A stretch of DNA of 64,000 nucleotides from Spirogloea muscicola (lineage: Eukaryota > Streptophyta > Zygnematophyceae > Spirogloeales > Spirogloeaceae), in NCBI GenBank assembly GCA_009602725.1, contig WELB01000074.1:315695-379694 (forward strand). The letters run 5' to 3'. Below are positions 59,033 through 64,000 of the stretch, piece by piece. The notes under the pieces are model-generated. The model did not search any database. It worked only from the letters and a program-made list of their open reading frames with translations, and was not told where the DNA came from. How positions within the stretch are numbered: position 1 is the stretch's first letter; each line of letters begins with the position of its first letter. A program made the translations under genes and the position numbers.

Positions 59033-61154
59033 TTAGGGGCAGATGGAGCTATAGCCAATGCCGCCAAAGTAGAAGTAAGCCTCCCAGCCTCCTGGATTGG
59101 CTCCGACCCAGATGCTGTAGCAGTTGCTGTTGCTGGTGTATGAAGAGATGGCATAGTCGAGGTTGTAGAGGGTGTTGTACTGGTTCACGAACTGGATGTT
59201 ACGGATGTAGGCAGCGTAAGACCAGCCCTTGGCCGCGTACCAGCCGCTGCCCATGTACGTGCGGGTGTGCCTTCCATAGGGCTCGATGTTCACGATCTCG
59301 CCTCCCCACTGGACCACCTCGGCGTGGCTGTTGAGGCGGGTGAATATCCACCACGGCCAGTAGCCCACCCACTGACCCTGGTACTGGAGCCACCAGTGGC
59401 CAGAGCCGGGGTCCTTGAAGACCAGAAGGGTGAACTCCCACTGCGTGCTCCCGTACCAGGAGACGGGAGTCACCCTGCCTCCGAGGTAGACATTGCCGTT
59501 CGTCTGCACGAAGCCGCTGCAGTCCAGGTTGTAGCAGCCGGTGCTCTTGTATGCATCCCTCTGCGACCAGGGAGACGAGAGCCGGCAGTGAGTCCAGCTG
59601 TTGATGAGGTAAAGAATGTCAAGGTAAGACTGACCATCTTACAGCGAGGCTGCTAGCGGACAAAGGACAGCACTCACCGTCCAGTAAATGAAGAGCCTGG
59701 ACTGCCAGTCGCCGTACTTGTTGGGGTACAGCTGCCAACCCGCCTCGATCGTGTTCAGGTCGCCGTTGCCGTAGGACCCGGCCACCAGCCACAGCTGGGA
59801 GAGGCTGAACTCGCTTGCAAACTCCACATAGGGGTTCCAGACATTGAACGTCGCCTTGGTGCCATATATGAGCCCGCTGTTCCCTCTGTATTCACCAATG
59901 GCGTACTGCAGAATGCGACAAAGCATACGGTCAGCTGCAGGCACGTGATAGACAGGCACTTGGGCAGCAAGATCTGCAAGCTGTGCCACGATGTATGCCA
60001 GTCTCAACATAGGCTACCTCACCCTCAGAGGAGTCCTTGTCAGACTAGGACACGGTTGAGCAACTGCGACTGACCTCGTGACCCGCATATGAAGGCTTCT
60101 GGATGGCATTGTAGTTGAGCCTCGTGGTGTTGCTGCCAGCTTTCATCATGCCTGCAGTGAGGGTCTCATTCCCAGGCGTACCAGTGCTATTCTTTTCCTT
60201 GTGATGGCCTTTGTTCGGGTGATGGCCACCGCCATGAGCCTTGGGGTGCTTCTTGAAAAAGTCTGGCAATGAGCCAGCCCTAGCGACTTCGTCATCTGCA
60301 ACAAGGGAAGGCTATATCAATGCGACTGCAGGACTTTATAAATGTCGTACACATCGAGGTTGTGGAGAGCTACAGCCGCAACTATGGATATGTGAGATTC
60401 GCTTTGCAGACCGCACGAGCCTTGCCAGGAAACGAGGTGGAGAAAGAGGAGAGGACTTACGAGTGACGCGGCGGACGGGGATGGTGCCCTCTGGGCAGCT
60501 GCCCCAGGTCTGCTTGACTGGGACATGCGAGCTGTTGACCTTGCCATCATCAGAGGCCTTGAGGGAAGGGGGCTTCATCTGCGAGAAGCCAGCAGCCGAA
60601 GATCTTTCAGTCGCATGCTGATGAAGGGCAGGCTTGCGCTCTTCTGTAAGGCTTGCTGACGCTTTCTGCGGCGAAGCTGGACTACGGCCTCGCAGAATAT
60701 ATGTGTGTTGGACAGTAAAGTACCTGGATCTTGTGATCCTTGAATTTGGCATCCTGCATGGTGTGCTGGTCCGCAACCTTGACGCAGTCGACGACATCGC
60801 CATCTTCCGTGTGGATGGTCTTTTGAGCAGGCCTCTGGTGGCGGGCAACGTACTTGGCAATGCGCGCCTGGTGATCTGCATCTGGTAAATGAATGAATGT
60901 GCAGCTTGTCAATAAGCCTCCCCAGAATGCGCAGTGGAGACGTGTCCATCAGTATGTAGATGAATTGGATGGAAGAGTGGAGTGCAAGGAGTAAGCGAAG
61001 GGGCCAATGTGGTACCTCCGGAAGGCGGAGGGCTGCTGAGCAGGCGCCTGCCCTGCTGCGGCTGGCCCGCGGCGCTGAGGCCGGCGAAGAGGAGCTGGGC
61101 GAGGAGGAGGAGGCAAGCGAGGCCGAGCGGGCGGCGACCCCGCGCGGGAGCCAT
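59033..61154 (-). CDS. Neprosin-family glutamic peptidase, copy 2 (6 exons, 463 aa)
   Basis: A tandem duplicate of the gene at 52990-55109. Exons (minus): 61154-61016, 60881-60724, 60578-60461, 60295-60075, 59905-59678, 59560-59033; each has exactly the same length as in copy 1. The last 158 residues (from VQTNGN on) are identical to copy 1 although about 17 bases differ, all silent. Small changes occur elsewhere: GG/GA before the first splice, V for I in DCVKVADQH, and A for V in DADHQAR. Signal peptide, activation domain, HEYA and QWGGEI glutamates and all cysteines are kept, so both copies should be active. Upstream are six CACGTG boxes. The stop codon is TAA here and TAG in copy 1. Confidence 0.95.
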
Positions 61155-62284
61155 GCCGGGGGCGAGACGACGGCTCGTCAGCTCCTGAGGCCGCTCCGGT
61201 GGGCAGTGGGCGGTATAAGGCCAGCGGCAGGCTGCGAGCTCAAGGAGGCGCGCTGAGCGGGTGGTAGGGAGGGAAAGGCCAGCAGGAGGGCAGGTGGGGG
61301 GTGCGCCGGGAGGCCGGGGTGGGGGAGGGGAGGGGAGTCCTGGCAGGTGGTCGCCGGGCTTGGGGCTGGGGGGGCTTGGGGCCGAGTGACGAGCCCCCTG
61401 CCTCTTGTAGTGGGGGGCGGCCTAGGGGCGGTGGGAGAGCCACCTCTCTTAGGGGCGGTGACCGGACGGCAGCGGCGCGTCGCCACAGAGCGCGGGTCAA
61501 CGACGGGGGCAGCTCGAAGAAGTTGCCCCATTCTGTCAACCCTCTTGGGGGCTGCCCTTTCCACAGCATCGCCCCGTCTTGGGGAAATGGCCCACAATTT
61601 CCGTCCCCCGGGCTTGTCATTCAAGCGCTGCCCGGCAGCATTTGGGGCAGCCATCGGTGAGGTGCAACTGCAGTGCACCACGTGGCATCCCCTGGCAGGG
61701 CCGTTGACCTCCTTTGCGCTGACCCCCATCCAGCCGCCGGTGGCAGTGGCTGCCGACAAGCTTGTCACGTGCGTTGCGCACAGCTTCCGCGGCAGCGTGC
61801 CGCGCCCAGCGCGTAACACCCCCCCCGGGTCTAAGCTGCACCCTCGCTCCACCACGTGGCGCGCAGAGAGCACCCTCCCCAATGGGGGAAGCTTGGGGCC
61901 GCAGGGCGCCCGCCATTCTCGTACTTTGTTCGTTCTTTTCTGGGCTGGCCTTTCCAGTCCCGTCGGCGCTGCGATCTGAAACTTGCTGGGGGCTGCCCGG
62001 TCAGCCCGGGCAGTCGCTGTTAGTCAAGATGTGCTCTACGTCCTCCACGTGGCGCGCCTTCGTCGAGCCGCTGACCCCTTCCCCCGCGCAGCCGTCCGAT
62101 GACCCGCTTCCGGTGCCGCAGAACAACTGCAGCGGGGAAGCTTCCGAAATCGGCACGTGGCTCTCGCTGGCGCCTGCGATGAGCGTCAACGGCCACCAAT
62201 TTCAAGAGCGCTCCCCCGGCACGCCACGTGGCAATTTGTCAGGCTCTCGGCGGTGCCCGCTGGAAGAGAGGAAGACTCCCCAGT
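61155..62284. promoter_or_regulatory. Neprosin copy 2 upstream region with six CACGTG boxes
   Basis: CACGTG occurs at 61679, 61768, 61853, 62046, 62154 and 62225, five of them as CACGTGG. They lie 0.5-1.1 kb upstream of the start codon. The last three correspond to the three boxes of copy 1; the first three lie in sequence not seen upstream of copy 1. A cut type A LINE tail (GTTCTTTTCTGGGCTGG) sits at 61917-61970, between the two groups. Confidence 0.55.
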
Positions 62285-62495
62285 AGAGGGCGATATTGCT
62301 GTGACTGGGCCAGCCAAGAAAAAAGAAATGGGAAAATGCTTCGGAGGGGCCAGTTAAGCGCCGAACGAGACAGCTACTCAAGTGGCCAGTGGGTGCAGCC
62401 GCAGGTCAGACAGCTAGTCACCGGGTAGCCGGCCCCTGTCTATAGCCAAAGGCTGCAGCCAAAGCGCGACCGGCACGCAGAAGGGTCTCAGTGCC
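62285..62495 (-). mobile_element. LINE 3' end shared by both neprosin units, second copy
   Basis: Homologous to 56450-56670: GGGCCAGT, ACAGCTACTCAAGTGGCCA, CAGCCGCAGGTCAGA, CCCCTGTCTATAGCCA and GCGACCGGCAC in the same order. Confidence 0.6.
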
Positions 62496-63020
62496 GTGGG
62501 TTATGTTGTAGTTTGCAACTCGTGAGCTGGGCCGCCAGCCGCAAGCGCAGTCCTGTCCTTGGCGAGGATTTTCCACAAAATTCGTGCTTGCGCGCTTTCG
62601 GACATTGGCTCGATTTTGGGTTGGAAGTTCACATCGCCCCCCTTTAGAGGAATCTCATCCTTTGATCTTGGGGTCCAAGACGAGAGACAATGGAGAGTGA
62701 GCAGTACCATCTGGGTGTCCTCGCTCACGCAGCCATGTGACTTCCTTAATGCTTGACCTGCGAACATGCTTGTAGCCAGCACCAGCTTTCTGAGTCCTTG
62801 CCTGCTTGTGTCGTACACTAGATGCTGAGGTGTGAGGGCTCCAGCTGACCGAGTCTGACATTAGCGCGGACGTATTCTAACGTTTGTCCAAAAGCCGGCT
62901 GCTCGCACTACCGTACGTCCTCAGTGCAGCCGACACTTCTTCCCATACAGGTGGAAACAAACTGACTGGGGCTGCCGAGTGAACTCAGATTGAACAGGTT
63001 CGCCTGCTACTACATATCTA
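62475..63020 (-). repeat. Inverted copy of the 57.75-58.35 kb module
   Basis: The reverse complement of this stretch aligns to 57750-58348 over about 550 bases, from the AGAAGGGTCT end (62485) to GGGGCTGCCGAGTGAACTCAG (63000). Its flanks on both sides are in direct orientation with the first unit, so only this module is flipped. Confidence 0.85.
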
Positions 63021-63224
63021 GCCTTATGGCATCTTGTCAATCTGTAAGAATTTGAGGAGCACGACCAAGGAAGAAAGCACTGTAGGTGTCCAAGCAGGCG
63101 AAGCTGAGTAGTCTGTAATATCGTAATTCACTCCAATGTACTTCGACAAGGATTTCACTACATACAATCGTGATAGGAGTATCAAGACCAAGGTCTGGCC
63201 GTGCAGATGGTCATAGAGGAGGAG

Positions 63225-63874
63225 TCAATCTTCTTTCAGACGTGTAGACCTTATGGTGTCTTTTATACACCACGCTCTGTTGTGCGCGTTTTGTGTACTA
63301 TGTGTACAGCAATCAATGGTGACTAAGATGAACCAGATGAAGCTGTTAGCAGTGCCTCTAGTTGTTGTCTTCTTGACAGCCGACTTCGATGTGATTGTGT
63401 TGCTGCTTTTCTTTGTCAATCCGCTGGTACTTATACGGAAATTTCTATTTAGCCTGTCTTTGCAGTTCTATGAGCTTTTACTAGAGCAACAACTCAGGTT
63501 CTGCAACTAGCCCTTTTGGCTTCTTGACATACTTGCTACCACCGTTGTCTCTTTCACTGGGTTTTACAATGTACTGTGATTGTTTGAGTGACTAGGAGAT
63601 CGATGAATGGTGTCGCAAATAGTGCATCAATCTGTGGCTCACATTATGACTACATTTATACGACAAGACAACACCAAAATATGGAAAAAAAGATTCGTTA
63701 TGAGCAGAGGTTGAAAGAATGACTCAGTCCTTCAAGAGAAGGAGCTCAAAGAATACAAAATCGGGAGATCGTGTCATCTGACACTCCTCGAGGTAATCTA
63801 TCCTGGTCTTGACCAGTGCAAGAGCCAGAGCTTCTAAGAGGCAGCAGATATGGTTTACAAGCAGCAGTCTATGC
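63225..63874. repeat. Third-unit neprosin 3' flank
   Basis: A direct repeat of 58346-59032. 63021-63224, to its left, has no match I can find elsewhere in the window. Confidence 0.75.
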
Positions 63875-63960
63875 TCATACGCAGATGGAGCTATAGCCGA
63901 CGCCGCCGAAGTAGAAGTAAGCCTCCCAGCCTCCAGGATTGGCTCCAACCCAGATGCTGT
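63875..63960 (-). pseudogene. Neprosin copy 3, only the 3' end of the last exon
   Basis: The minus strand ends YFYFGGVGYSSIC plus Val and TGA, aligned to the last 28 or so codons of copies 1 and 2 (final residue Pro there). Homology stops abruptly at about 63960. Beyond it the sequence is not neprosin, so the copy cannot make the enzyme unless the join is an assembly error. Confidence 0.8.
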
Positions 63961-63964
63961 GGCT

Positions 63965-64000
63965 GTGGCATCCCCTGGCAGGGCCGTTGACCTCCTTTGC
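63965..64000 (+). repeat. Copy of 61682-61717 fused to the neprosin 3' fragment
   Basis: 36 bases (starting GTGGCATCCCCTGGCAGGGC) are identical to the G-box promoter region upstream of neprosin copy 2. The junction falls in a GGC/TGT-rich stretch. Confidence 0.85.

Noticed and set aside
58089-62818. A conserved small protein around KSKDEIP in both inverted modules
   Set aside because: The two copies share the frame only in part and run into different ends; similarity is explained by the DNA-level duplication.

Overview
The window is eukaryotic nuclear DNA from a green plant lineage, most likely a green alga. Intron-rich genes use GT-AG junctions, and several products are plant-like: plant-type PEP carboxylase ending in QNTG, arogenate dehydrogenase, secreted neprosin-type glutamic peptidases and a chloroplast SMUBP2-like helicase. 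CCCTAAA-like tracts lie in introns. Neprosin and the arogenate dehydrogenase favour a streptophyte-grade alga. The PEPC lacks the land-plant N-terminal phosphorylation motif, so a chlorophyte is not excluded. Species is inference only. There is a 269-base N gap at 16900-17168 and single Ns at 12851 and 23122.

Layout. 360-896 is the last exon of a neprosin gene (+) cut by the left edge. 1993-8564 is PEPC (-, 16 exons). About 8.9-17.35 kb is mostly fragments of non-LTR retrotransposons (LINEs), with a low-information stretch at 12.6-15.3 kb. 17451-19605 is ribokinase (+, 5 exons), convergent with arogenate dehydrogenase (20039-22821, -, 8 exons). That gene is divergent from a chloroplast SMUBP2-like helicase (23817-29348, +, about 13 exons). 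30696-47080 is UTP20 (-, many exons), a ribosome-biogenesis scaffold. 47.25-52.6 kb is a second LINE cluster with the best-preserved element (47251-49440). 52.99-64.0 kb is a tandem array of neprosin genes on the minus strand: two intact copies of 463 aa and a third reduced to its 3' end.

The LINEs carry a reverse transcriptase, a Cys/His knuckle and a restriction-like-endonuclease-like C-terminal domain. Their 3' ends fall into at least four types (called A, B, C and D here) that share one GGGCTGGC hairpin and differ only in the last 25-35 bases. Most copies are short 3' ends, many nested in one another. Two insertions show clean 7- and 9-bp target duplications, and one sits in frame inside another LINE's reverse transcriptase. 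This hairpin-tailed, self-nesting LINE system is the most unusual thing in the window.

The neprosin array shows tandem duplication with only silent changes in the last exon, G-box-rich upstream regions, one inverted intergenic module, and a deletion that joins a gene's 3' end to its own promoter repeat.
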